Shown one piece after another: positions 32,310 to 38,738 of a DNA stretch of 38,738 nt. Each line of letters opens with the position of its first letter. The stretch's first letter is position 1. The notes below the pieces were generated by a model that was not told where the DNA came from, searched no databases, and saw nothing but the letters and a program-made list of their open reading frames with translations. Position numbers and translations under genes: made by a program. The stretch is from UBA3775 sp051877895 (lineage in GTDB: Bacteria; Bacillota; Clostridia; Lachnospirales; Lachnospiraceae), in the NCBI GenBank assembly GCA_051877895.1, contig JBJEJI010000068.1, forward strand, positions 1 to 38,738, written 5' to 3'.

Positions 32310-33122
32310 ATGAAAAAAGATAAAAGTCAGTGTATCGACAGGGTGGAAGTGGCTGATGAAAAAAGGAACAGGGAACGGAGAACTAAGAACGATAAATTTC
32401 ATAGAATTCTCAGATGGTGGCCTCTGCCTGTTTATATTATACTGGTGATTGTTTTAATTATCTTCATAAAAAGCGGGGATGAAGATGATTTATATAAAGC
32501 AAGTTATACGGATACTACAGATAAAATCATGGTAGGAGATACCTGTTATGTGCTTTTAAGCAAGGAAGAACAGGATAGTTATATAGGCTCTTTTGTTAGT
32601 GACAAACTTAATGCGATTCAGAAGGACAAGGTTGCAAGTATAAGATCTTATCTTTTGTATGTTTCGGTATTTTTTTCTGTGGAAGGAGATCCTGAAATGG
32701 ATTATCTTATGGATGGAAAAAATACCATATATATAAAGGAAGAACTCCTTCAGGATGCAAAAAGTTATTATGCGGACAGTTCAAATATCGAAAAATACAA
32801 AATGACAGGAAAAAAGAAAGACCTTGACACCATGAATGAACTTTCGGATGAGCAGATGGAAATGCTTAATAATCTTTCCGGAGAAGAAGTTATTATTAAA
32901 GATCAGATGGTAACCGAAAATTATGAAACCAGACGAGAAATATTCGGGTTTTATGATAACGGAATAATGTATCAGGCTGTTATGGAACTGTTTATATATA
33001 ATAATGAAATATATAAAACCACTATGATTATAGATGGAGATGATAATCAGGGGGTAACAGTAATCAGAGGAATAAAACTGCCGGAAGAGTATCAGAAAGA
33101 GTTTATGGATATATGGAACTAA
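32310..33122 (+). CDS. Single-pass membrane protein of unknown function
   Basis: A 270-residue protein not recognised as a known family. It has a highly charged cytoplasmic N-terminus (about 1-33), one membrane helix (about 36-53, PVYIILVIVLIIFIK) and an extracytoplasmic domain of about 215 residues, rich in Asp, Glu, Lys and Tyr, with strands near the end (IMYQAVMELFIY, TMIIDGD). The positive-inside rule places the C-terminal domain outside. It has no Cys-based lipobox. The gene sits 22 bases after the methyltransferase gene with only CGGAG as ribosome binding site, so it is probably co-transcribed. Confidence 0.75.
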   Translation: MKKDKSQCIDRVEVADEKRNRERRTKNDKFHRILRWWPLPVYIILVIVLIIFIKSGDEDDLYKASYTDTTDKIMVGDTCYVLLSKEEQDSYIGSFVSDKLNAIQKDKVASIRSYLLYVSVFFSVEGDPEMDYLMDGKNTIYIKEELLQDAKSYYADSSNIEKYKMTGKKKDLDTMNELSDEQMEMLNNLSGEEVIIKDQMVTENYETRREIFGFYDNGIMYQAVMELFIYNNEIYKTTMIIDGDDNQGVTVIRGIKLPEEYQKEFMDIWN

Positions 33123-33169
33123 AATGACTGGAAACAGTTGCTTTATAGTACGATTAAGATAATATGGCC

Positions 33170-33188
33170 TATGTGCAAAATGCACATA
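33170..33188. repeat. Perfect 8-bp inverted repeat upstream of the S10 promoter
   Basis: TATGTGCA-AAA-TGCACATA, without a T-tract, 63 bases upstream of the S10 operon -35. It may be an operator or an RNA 3' end element for the upstream gene. Confidence 0.6.
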
Positions 33189-33250
33189 AAGTATATGAAT
33201 AATAATGAAAAGTTTGTGAATTTTTGAATTCATCTTTTTTTAAAAAAAAC

Positions 33251-33279
33251 TTGCATTTTATGTGCGAATGATATATAAT
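33251..33279 (+). promoter_or_regulatory. Promoter of the S10 ribosomal protein operon
   Basis: TTGCAT (33251-33256), 17-base spacer, consensus TATAAT (33274-33279), preceded by A-rich sequence (TTTTTTTAAAAAAAAC) that could act as an UP element. Predicted start near 33286. Confidence 0.85.
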
Positions 33280-33285
33280 TCTGGA

Positions 33286-33560
33286 TGTTGTGACGTTGAT
33301 AGCGTTGAGACGTGAGGTTGCCGTGCAAACGGGTTTTTACGTGGAGCGAATGTCAAGTTATAAAACTGGCGACAAGTCACTGTACCAGATAGAGTTCTGC
33401 CCGGGGGCAGATAAACCGTGCGTAACGTATGCACTATGGTATGGAGGCCAAGCAAGAGATTGCTTGGTTGTTTTTTACCGTAAAGTAGGAAACACACGGA
33501 GGAGTGTACAGTCACCGCTTGTTGTACTGCAAAAAGTGCGAAAAGGAGGCGGCTATTTTT
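33286..33560 (+). promoter_or_regulatory. Structured leader of the S10 operon (putative attenuation leader)
   Basis: About 275 bases between the predicted transcription start and rpsJ, without a convincing coding frame. Visible stems in order: CCGT-GCAA-ACGG (33319-33330, GNRA loop), TCTGCC-CGGG-GGCAGA (33396-33411), GTGCGTA-ACG-TATGCAC (33418-33434, one G-U), a terminator hairpin (33448-33476), and a weaker GTACAGT/ACTG pairing around 33508-33535. The remaining non-coding DNA of this 438-base gap (33123-33250) holds one inverted repeat and the promoter. By analogy with L4-controlled S10 leaders, a product of the operon or another signal may decide termination; the exact class was not recognised. 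Confidence 0.75.
33448..33476 (+). terminator. Intrinsic terminator (attenuator) within the S10 leader
   Basis: Perfect 8-bp stem CCAAGCAA/TTGCTTGG closed by a GAGA (GNRA) loop, followed by TTGTTTTTT. It lies 85 bases before rpsJ and downstream of the operon promoter, so it can only work as an attenuator. Confidence 0.85.
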
Positions 33561-33878
33561 ATGGCAAGTAATGTAATGAGAATCACATTAAAGGCGTATG
33601 ATCATCAGTTAATCGATGCATCTGCAGCTAAGATTGTGGAAACAGCAAAGAAAACTGGTTCTAAGGTGAGTGGACCTGTTCCATTGCCTACCAAGAAAGA
33701 GGTTGTTACAATCTTAAGAGCAACTCACAAGTACAAGGATTCACGTGAGCAGTTCGAGCAGAGAACACACAAGAGATTAATCGATATCATCGTTCCAAGT
33801 CAGAAGACAAAGGATGCTTTGACAAGACTTGAGATGCCAGCCGGTGTTTACATCGGTATCAAGATGATCACCAAATAA
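33561..33878 (+). CDS. rpsJ: 30S ribosomal protein S10
   Basis: A 105-residue protein with the S10 core RITLKAYDHQLIDASA, the GPVPLPTKKE loop and the terminal EMPAGVYIGIKM strand. It sits in the head of the small subunit and, in other bacteria, also joins NusB in antitermination. ATG 33561 is chosen because AAAGGAGG lies 13-20 bases upstream and the family N-terminus starts here; an in-frame start at 33504 would add 19 residues not found in S10 proteins. It is the first gene of the S10 operon, downstream of the attenuator. Confidence 0.98.
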   Translation: MASNVMRITLKAYDHQLIDASAAKIVETAKKTGSKVSGPVPLPTKKEVVTILRATHKYKDSREQFEQRTHKRLIDIIVPSQKTKDALTRLEMPAGVYIGIKMITK

Positions 33879-33901
33879 ATCATCTTGTGAACATTTAGTA
33901 T

Positions 33902-33915
33902 GACCCGTAAGGGTC
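33902..33915 (+). promoter_or_regulatory. Small hairpin between rpsJ and rplC
   Basis: GACCC-GTAA-GGGTC, a perfect 5-bp stem with a GNRA loop, 17 bases before the rplC ribosome binding site. No T-tract follows, so it is not a terminator; it could be a protein or translation control site. Confidence 0.5.
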
Positions 33916-33944
33916 CGCTGTAGATTTAACAGGAGGTAGTAACT

Positions 33945-34580
33945 ATGAAGAAAGCTATTTTAGCTACAAAAGTCGGAATGACTCAGGTTTTCGATGAAAA
34001 CGGTCTGTTTATTCCGGTAACAGTTCTTCAGGCAGGTCCTTGTGTTGTAACTCAGGTTAAGAACATGGAAAAGGATGGCTATGAGGCTGTTCAGGTAGGC
34101 TTTGGTGACATCAGGGAAGTACTGGTTAATAAGCCTAGAAAGGGTGTCTTTGCAAAGGCAGGAGTTGCTAACAAGAGATACCTTAAGGAGTTTAAGTTTG
34201 ATAATGCTGCAGAATACACTGTAGGTCAGGAAATCAAAGCTGACATCTTTTCTGCAGGCGATAAGATTGATGTTTCCGGTGTGTCCAAGGGACATGGTTT
34301 CCAGGGCGCAATCAAGAGACACGGTCTTTCAAGAGGACCTATGGGACACGGTTCCAAGTACCACAGACATGCAGGTTCTAATGGTCCTGCAACAACACCT
34401 GGTCGTGTATTTAAAGGAAAACACATGCCGGGTCACATGGGCAGCGTAAACGTAACAATTCAGAACCTTGAAGTTGTCAGGGTTGATGTTGAAAACAACA
34501 TGCTTTTAGTTAAGGGTGCCGTACCTGGTGCCAAGAAATCCTTAATCGTTGTTAAGGAAGCTGTTAAAAGCGCGAAGTAA
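33945..34580 (+). CDS. rplC: 50S ribosomal protein L3
   Basis: A 211-residue protein with the L3 landmarks KKAILATKVGMTQVF at the start, VSGVSKGHGFQG, and PGRVFKGKHMPGHMG in the extended loop that reaches towards the peptidyl transferase centre. It is an early assembly protein of the large subunit. CAGGAGGT lies 7-12 bases before the ATG. Its usual position, second in the S10 operon, is kept; the 66-base gap after rpsJ holds a small hairpin. Confidence 0.98.
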   Translation: MKKAILATKVGMTQVFDENGLFIPVTVLQAGPCVVTQVKNMEKDGYEAVQVGFGDIREVLVNKPRKGVFAKAGVANKRYLKEFKFDNAAEYTVGQEIKADIFSAGDKIDVSGVSKGHGFQGAIKRHGLSRGPMGHGSKYHRHAGSNGPATTPGRVFKGKHMPGHMGSVNVTIQNLEVVRVDVENNMLLVKGAVPGAKKSLIVVKEAVKSAK

Positions 34581-34604
34581 CGATTGGGAAAGGAGGACAC
34601 AAAA

Positions 34605-35225
34605 ATGGCAAACGTAAATGTTTATAATAAAGAAGGCGTGCAGACAGGTTCTATTGAACTTAACGATGCAGTTTTCGGAGTAGAAGTAAATACACATTTA
34701 ATGCATTTGGCTGTTGTTTCCCAGCTTGCTAACAAGCGTCAGGGTACACAGAGTGCCAAGACTCGTTCCGAAGTGAGCGGTGGCGGAAGAAAGCCATGGC
34801 GTCAGAAAGGAACCGGCCATGCTAGACAGGGTTCAACACGTTCACCACAGTGGACAGGCGGCGGCGTTGTATTTGCACCAAAGCCAAGAGATTACTCTGT
34901 AAAAATGAACAAAAAAGAGAAGGCAGCTGCTATTAAGTCTGCATTAACAAGCAGAGTTGCAGAGTCCAAGATTTTCGTTATGGAGGATCTTGCATTTGAT
35001 ACAATCAAGACAAAGCAGGTTGTAAACCTTCTTAATAATTTAAATGTTGAAAAGGCACTTGTTGTAACAGTAGACGTTGAAGATAATGTAGTTCTTTCTG
35101 CAAGAAATCTTCAGGGTGTTCGTACAGTTCCTTCAAATGCAATTAACGTATATGACATTCTTAAGTATGACAATCTTGTTATTACTAAGGATGCAGTAGC
35201 AAAGATTCAGGAGGTATATGCGTAA
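34605..35225 (+). CDS. rplD: 50S ribosomal protein L4
   Basis: A 206-residue protein with the L4 exit-tunnel loop visible in GGGRKPWRQKGTGHARQGS (about residues 63-81) and the globular C-terminal domain. Mutations in this loop are a known route to macrolide resistance; no insertion or deletion is evident by eye. In E. coli L4 also represses its own operon by binding the S10 leader, which makes it a candidate effector for the attenuator here. ATG 34605 follows AAAGGAGG; an in-frame upstream start at 34584 precedes that site and is rejected. Confidence 0.98.
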   Translation: MANVNVYNKEGVQTGSIELNDAVFGVEVNTHLMHLAVVSQLANKRQGTQSAKTRSEVSGGGRKPWRQKGTGHARQGSTRSPQWTGGGVVFAPKPRDYSVKMNKKEKAAAIKSALTSRVAESKIFVMEDLAFDTIKTKQVVNLLNNLNVEKALVVTVDVEDNVVLSARNLQGVRTVPSNAINVYDILKYDNLVITKDAVAKIQEVYA

Positions 35226-35524
35226 TGGCTGATATTAAATACTATGACGTAATTCTCTCTCCGATAGTTACTGAAAAGAGCATGAATTATATGGCTGAAA
35301 AGAAGTATTGCTTCTATGTTCACAAGGATGCAACAAAATCTCAGATTAAAGAAGCAGTTGAGAAGATGTTCACAGGAGCAAAGGTTAGCAATGTAAATAC
35401 TTCAAATGTTTCCGGTAAGAAGCGCAGACGTGGTATGGCAGTTGGTTATACCAATGACAGAAAGAAAGCTGTTGTTCAGCTTACCGAGGATAGTGCCGAT
35501 ATTGAGATTTTCTCCGGCCTGTAA
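35225..35524 (+). CDS. rplW: 50S ribosomal protein L23
   Basis: A 99-residue protein with the family start YYDVILSPIVTEKS and KKYCFYVHKDATKSQIKEAV. L23 lies at the polypeptide exit and is the docking site for trigger factor and the signal recognition particle. The ATG overlaps the rplD stop by one base (TAATG), with GGAGG inside the end of rplD, so the two are translationally coupled. Confidence 0.98.
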   Translation: MADIKYYDVILSPIVTEKSMNYMAEKKYCFYVHKDATKSQIKEAVEKMFTGAKVSNVNTSNVSGKKRRRGMAVGYTNDRKKAVVQLTEDSADIEIFSGL

Positions 35525-35562
35525 AAAGAACTTTGAGGTATTAAACGAAAGGAGTTAGAAAA

Positions 35563-36408
35563 ATGGGAATTAAAAAATACAACCCATATACACCTTCCAG
35601 AAGAAATATGACCGGTTCTGATTTTGAAGAAATCACAGCTTCTAAGCCTGAGAAATCATTAACAGTTTCTCTTAAGAAGAATGCCGGCCGTAACAACCAG
35701 GGCAAGATCACTGTAAGACATCAGGGTGGCGGCTCAAGAAGGAAGTATAGAATTATTGACTTTAAGAGAAAGAAGGATGGAGTACCTGCAGTTGTTAAGT
35801 CAATTGAGTACGATCCAAACAGAACAGCAAACATTGCATTAATCTGCTATGCAGATGGTGAGAAGGCTTATATCCTTGCTCCTTACGGACTTGAAGTAGG
35901 TGCTACACTTATGAATGGTCCTGAGGCAGAAATCAAGGTTGGTAACTGTCTCCCACTTCAGAATATGCCAATCGGTACACTTGTACACAACGTAGAGCTT
36001 TATCCTGGTAAGGGCGGACAGCTTGTTCGTTCCGCTGGTAACAGCGCTCAGCTTATGGCAAAGGAAGGAAAGTACGCAACACTTCGTCTTCCATCCGGCG
36101 AAATGAGAATGGTACCTATCATCTGCCGTGCAACAGTAGGTCAGGTTGGTAACATTGATCATGAGCTTATCAACATTGGTAAAGCAGGACGTAAGCGTCA
36201 CATGGGTATCCGCCCAACAGTTCGTGGTTCCGTAATGAACCCGAATGACCATCCACACGGTGGTGGTGAGGGCCGTTGTCCAATCGGTCGTCCAGGTCCT
36301 AGCACACCTTGGGGCAAGCCTGCACTTGGTCTTAAGACTCGTAAGAAGAACAAGTCATCTAACAAGCTGATTATCAGAAGAAGAGATGGCAAGGCATTAA
36401 CCAAATAG
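35563..36408 (+). CDS. rplB: 50S ribosomal protein L2
   Basis: A 281-residue protein. The RNA-binding domain is marked by GRNNQGKITVRHQGGG and RKYRIIDFKR; the C-terminal part contains NPNDHPHGGGEGR, which includes the His implicated near the peptidyl transferase centre, and the GRPGPSTPWGKPALG loop. Length and order match the family (about 275-280). AAAGGAG lies upstream of the ATG. Confidence 0.98.
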   Translation: MGIKKYNPYTPSRRNMTGSDFEEITASKPEKSLTVSLKKNAGRNNQGKITVRHQGGGSRRKYRIIDFKRKKDGVPAVVKSIEYDPNRTANIALICYADGEKAYILAPYGLEVGATLMNGPEAEIKVGNCLPLQNMPIGTLVHNVELYPGKGGQLVRSAGNSAQLMAKEGKYATLRLPSGEMRMVPIICRATVGQVGNIDHELINIGKAGRKRHMGIRPTVRGSVMNPNDHPHGGGEGRCPIGRPGPSTPWGKPALGLKTRKKNKSSNKLIIRRRDGKALTK

Positions 36409-36420
36409 GAGGTAGATTAA

Positions 36421-36699
36421 ATGGCACGTTCATTAAAGAAAGGCCCTTTCGCTGACGAATCCTTACTTAAGAAGGTTAACGCACTGAATGAGGCTAACGA
36501 TAAGTCTGTTATTAAGACATGGTCACGTCGTTCCACCATCTTCCCATCTTTCGTTGGCCACACAATTGCTGTATATGACGGAAGAAAGCATGTACCTGTA
36601 TATGTTACAGAAGATATGGTTGGTCATAAATTAGGAGAGTTTGTTGCTACAAGAACTTACCGTGGTCACGGCAAGGACGAGAAGAAGGGCAAACGTTAA
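36421..36699 (+). CDS. rpsS: 30S ribosomal protein S19
   Basis: A 92-residue protein with RSLKKGPFAD at the start, WSRRSTIFPSFVGHT in the middle and GEFVATRTYRGH near the end. It binds the 16S rRNA head together with S13. The ATG follows the rplB stop by 12 bases with TAGGAGGT as ribosome binding site. Confidence 0.98.
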   Translation: MARSLKKGPFADESLLKKVNALNEANDKSVIKTWSRRSTIFPSFVGHTIAVYDGRKHVPVYVTEDMVGHKLGEFVATRTYRGHGKDEKKGKR

Positions 36700-36702
36700 T
36701 AA

Positions 36703-36752
36703 GCCGGCTGCATAAAGCAGTCTGGCTGGAAGAAAAATAGCGGAGAGCCGCT
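36703..36752 (+). promoter_or_regulatory. Two tandem hairpins between rpsS and rplV
   Basis: First, GCC-GGCTGC with GCAGTC-T-GGC around an ATAAA loop (36704-36728, one G-U and one bulged T). Second, TAGCGG with CCGCTA around AGAG (about 36738-36753). No T-tract follows either. They fill most of the 76-base gap, the widest inside this part of the operon, and could modulate rplV translation or mRNA processing. Confidence 0.5.
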
Positions 36753-36775
36753 AACAATTGAAAGGAGGCACATCC

Positions 36776-37165
36776 ATGGCAAAAGGACATAGATCCCAGG
36801 TGAAAAGAGAAAGAAATGAATCCAAGAAGGATAGAAGACCTAGTGCTAAATTATCTTATGCAAGAGTTTCCGTTCAGAAGGCTTGTTTCGTTCTTGACGC
36901 CATCAGAGGCAAGGATGTAGAAACAGCTCTTGGTATTTTGGCTTATAATCCAAGATATGCATCAAGAGTTATAGAGAAATTATTAAAATCAGCAATTGCA
37001 AATGCTGAGAACAACAACGGTATGGATGTATCAAAACTTTACATCGCAGAATGTTATGCTAACTGTGCTCCTACAATGAAGAGAGTACATCCTAGAGCTC
37101 AGGGTAGAGCTTACAGAATCTTAAAGAGAATGAGCCACATCACTGTTGTGCTCGATGAAAGATAA
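36776..37165 (+). CDS. rplV: 50S ribosomal protein L22
   Basis: A 129-residue protein with a short basic extension (MAKGHRSQVKRERN) before the family core SAKLSYARVSVQKACFVLD and the C-terminal block MKRVHPRAQGRAYRILKR, the beta hairpin that lines the exit tunnel. ATG 36776 is preferred, with AAAGGAGG 7-14 bases upstream; the in-frame ATG at 36758 lies before that site. Confidence 0.97.
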   Translation: MAKGHRSQVKRERNESKKDRRPSAKLSYARVSVQKACFVLDAIRGKDVETALGILAYNPRYASRVIEKLLKSAIANAENNNGMDVSKLYIAECYANCAPTMKRVHPRAQGRAYRILKRMSHITVVLDER

Positions 37166-37176
37166 GGAGGGCTGGC

Positions 37177-37836
37177 ATGGGACAGAAAGTAAACCCACAT
37201 GGATTAAGAGTCGGAGTTATTAAAGACTGGGATTCCAGATGGTATGCAGACAAAGATTTCGCTGATTGCCTTGTTGAAGATTACAACATTAGAAAATATC
37301 TTCAGAAGAGATTAAACAACTCAGGTGTGTCAAAAATTGAAATCGAACGTGTGTCTGACAAGATTAAGGTTATCATCTTCACTGCTAAGCCTGGCGTTGT
37401 AATCGGTAAGGCAGGAGCTGAAATCGAAAAGATTAAGAAAGAACTTCAGAAGTTCACAGACAAAAAAGTTAACATCGATATTAAAGAAATCAAGAGACCT
37501 GACACAGATGCTCAGCTTGTAGCTGAAAACATCGCACAGCAGTTAGAGAACCGTGTTTCCTTCCGTCGTGCAATGAAGTCTGTTATGTCTCGTACAATGA
37601 AGTCCGGTGCCCTTGGTATCAAGACATCCGTTTCCGGTCGTCTCGGCGGTGCTGATATGGCTCGTACAGAGTTCTACAGTGAAGGAAATATTCCTTTACA
37701 GACTCTTCGTGCGAACATTGATTACGGTTTCGCTGAAGCAGACACCACATATGGTAAGGTAGGCGTAAAAGTCTGGATTAACCATGGTCAGATTCTCCCA
37801 ACAAAGGGAACCAAGAAGGAAGGGAGCGATAAATAA
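37177..37836 (+). CDS. rpsC: 30S ribosomal protein S3
   Basis: A 219-residue protein with the start GQKVNPHGLRVG, a type II KH domain around PGVVIGKAGAEIEKIKKEL, and the C-terminal SGRLGGADMARTEFYSEGN block. It lies at the mRNA entry channel, where S3 helps unwind mRNA. AAGGAGGG lies 8-15 bases before the ATG. It overlaps rplP by one base. Confidence 0.98.
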   Translation: MGQKVNPHGLRVGVIKDWDSRWYADKDFADCLVEDYNIRKYLQKRLNNSGVSKIEIERVSDKIKVIIFTAKPGVVIGKAGAEIEKIKKELQKFTDKKVNIDIKEIKRPDTDAQLVAENIAQQLENRVSFRRAMKSVMSRTMKSGALGIKTSVSGRLGGADMARTEFYSEGNIPLQTLRANIDYGFAEADTTYGKVGVKVWINHGQILPTKGTKKEGSDK

Positions 37837-38273
37837 TGTTAATGCCTAAGAGAGTGAAACGCCGTAAGCAGTTTCGCGGAACTATGAGAGGTAAGGCTTT
37901 AAGAGGCAATAAGATTACTCATGGCGAATATGGTATCGTTGCAACTGAGCCTTGCTGGATTAAATCAAATCAGATTGAAGCAGCCCGTATCGCGATCAAC
38001 CGTTATATCAAGCGTGGCGGTAAGGTTTGGATTAAGATTTTCCCTGATAAGCCTGTAACAGCAAAACCTGCTGAAACCCGTATGGGTTCCGGTAAAGGAA
38101 CACTTGAGTACTGGGTAGCAGTTGTTAAACCGGGCCGTGTATTATTCGAAATCGCAGGTGTATCTGAAGAAGTAGCCAGAGAAGCATTAAGACTTGCAAC
38201 ACATAAATTACCATGCAAGTGCAAAATCGTTTCCAAGGCAGATTTAGAGGGAGGTAATGGCAGTGAAAACTAA
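37836..38273 (+). CDS. rplP: 50S ribosomal protein L16
   Basis: A 145-residue protein with LMPKRVKRRKQFRG at the start, ITHGEYGIVATEPCW, and MGSGKGTLEYWVAVVKPG, the core near the A site that binds 23S rRNA and 5S rRNA neighbours. ATG 37836 overlaps the rpsC stop (TAATG) and matches the MLxPKR start usual in Firmicutes; ATG 37842 is an alternative. GGAAGGGAG lies upstream. Confidence 0.98.
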   Translation: MLMPKRVKRRKQFRGTMRGKALRGNKITHGEYGIVATEPCWIKSNQIEAARIAINRYIKRGGKVWIKIFPDKPVTAKPAETRMGSGKGTLEYWVAVVKPGRVLFEIAGVSEEVAREALRLATHKLPCKCKIVSKADLEGGNGSEN

Positions 38274-38472
38274 GAAGTATGTAGATGAGTTAAATGCTAA
38301 GTCTGTTTCTGAGTTAAACGAAGAATTAGTTGCTGCCAAGAAGGAACTCTTCAATCTTAGATTCCAGAATGCAACAAATCAGTTGGATAACACAAGCAGA
38401 ATTAAAGAAGTTAGAAAAAATATTGCAAGAATTCAGACTGTAATTGCTGCAAAGGCAAATGCAGCCGAGTAA
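38263..38472 (+). CDS. rpmC: 50S ribosomal protein L29
   Basis: A 69-residue, two-helix protein beginning MKTKKYVDELNAKS, with the family core ELFNLRFQNATNQLDN. It lies next to L23 at the tunnel exit. GTG 38263 is chosen over ATG 38257 because GAGGGAGG ends 8-10 bases before the GTG but only 2 bases before the ATG. Its 5' end overlaps rplP by 11 bases. Confidence 0.95.
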   Translation: MKTKKYVDELNAKSVSELNEELVAAKKELFNLRFQNATNQLDNTSRIKEVRKNIARIQTVIAAKANAAE

Positions 38473-38497
38473 TTAATCCTTGGAAAGGAGTAATAAA

Positions 38498-38738
38498 GTG
38501 GAAAGAAATCTTAGAAAAACACGTATCGGCAAGGTAGTAAGTGATAAGATGGATAAGACAATTGTTGTTGCCATTGTTGATAACGTAAAGCATCCTCTTT
38601 ACAATAAAATCGTTAAGAGAACTTACAAGTTAAAGGCTCATGACGAAAATAACGAGTGTCATGTAGGTGACAGAGTTAAAGTAATGGAAACAAGACCACT
38701 CTCCAAGGATAAGAGATGGAGACTTGTTGAAATTGTTG
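38498..38738 (+). CDS. rpsQ: 30S ribosomal protein S17 (3' end cut by window)
   Basis: Starts with GTG 38498 after AAAGGAG and reads MERNLRKTRIGKVVSDKMD, then KTIVVAIVDNVKHPLYNKI, RTYKLKAHDENNECHVGD and KDKRWRLVEIV, all typical of S17. Eighty codons are visible of the roughly 85 expected, so only the last few residues are missing. The operon evidently continues beyond the window, normally with rplN and rplX. Confidence 0.96.
   Translation, partial: MERNLRKTRIGKVVSDKMDKTIVVAIVDNVKHPLYNKIVKRTYKLKAHDENNECHVGDRVKVMETRPLSKDKRWRLVEIV

Noticed and set aside
1..38738. tRNA or rRNA genes, insertion sequences or prophage
   Set aside because: No cloverleaf with TTCGA-type T-loop, no rRNA core sequence, and no transposase, integrase or phage structural genes were seen on either strand.

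Overview
The window looks like a chromosomal segment of a low-to-moderate GC, spore-forming member of the Clostridia, most likely the family Lachnospiraceae. The evidence is an alpha/beta-type small acid-soluble spore protein, strong AGGAGG-type ribosome binding sites, sigma-A promoters that often carry an extended TGn -10, several families common in Lachnospiraceae (DUF4364, a DUF6171-like Cys-rich protein, an EF-G/Tet(M)-like GTPase joined to a NYN nuclease), an intracellular GH51 arabinofuranosidase, and the canonical tig-clpP-clpX-ysxC and S10 ribosomal protein clusters. Genus cannot be fixed from sequence alone. No tRNA, rRNA, CRISPR array or intact mobile element was found.

Layout. Bases 1-1120 hold the end of a peptide-exporter-type ABC ATPase overlapped by an AgrB-like peptidase, closed by a terminator. 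Bases 1244-3154 hold a GntR/YtrA repressor - ABC ATPase - permease operon with a perfect operator palindrome over its promoter. Bases 3239-5714 hold a large DUF2339-type membrane protein and a long terminator hairpin. Bases 5758-7043 (minus) hold an SPFH/band-7 protein and a ribbon-helix-helix protein with an inverted repeat over the -10. Bases 7064-9757 hold a LytS-type 7TM histidine kinase and an unusual response regulator. Bases 9759-12428 (minus) encode the GTPase-NYN fusion. Bases 12471-13980 encode an Ala/Glu-rich long-helix membrane protein. Bases 14004-15836 (minus) hold GH51 arabinofuranosidase plus a Cys-rich small protein, divergent from a DJ-1 family gene (15878-16429), which in turn overlaps tail-to-tail with an AGCS amino-acid:sodium symporter gene (minus).

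Bases 17969-24113 form one apparent operon: a 1011-residue PAS/GGDEF/EAL-type protein whose signature motifs are all altered, followed by two different MutS-like ATPases that share the same Asp-to-Asn change in Walker B. A SASP gene follows. Then come tig, clpP, clpX, ysxC and an orphan barstar (24700-28913); DUF4364 and a TIGR01212-type radical SAM gene on the minus strand (28957-30457), the latter predicted to be transcribed as a leaderless mRNA; pspA, an rRNA-type SAM methyltransferase and an unknown single-pass membrane protein (30641-33122).

The last 5.5 kb is the S10 operon in canonical order (rpsJ-rplC-rplD-rplW-rplB-rpsS-rplV-rpsC-rplP-rpmC-rpsQ, the last cut by the window edge). It is preceded by a strong promoter and a roughly 275-base structured leader that contains an intrinsic terminator, so the operon is probably controlled by attenuation.

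Most interesting leads: the translational GTPase fused to a Rae1/YacP-like nuclease domain; the degenerate c-di-GMP-type protein encoded with a paired set of atypical MutS-like ATPases; the attenuator in the S10 leader; the leaderless radical SAM transcript; and the self-contained SPFH-RHH unit with its own putative operator.
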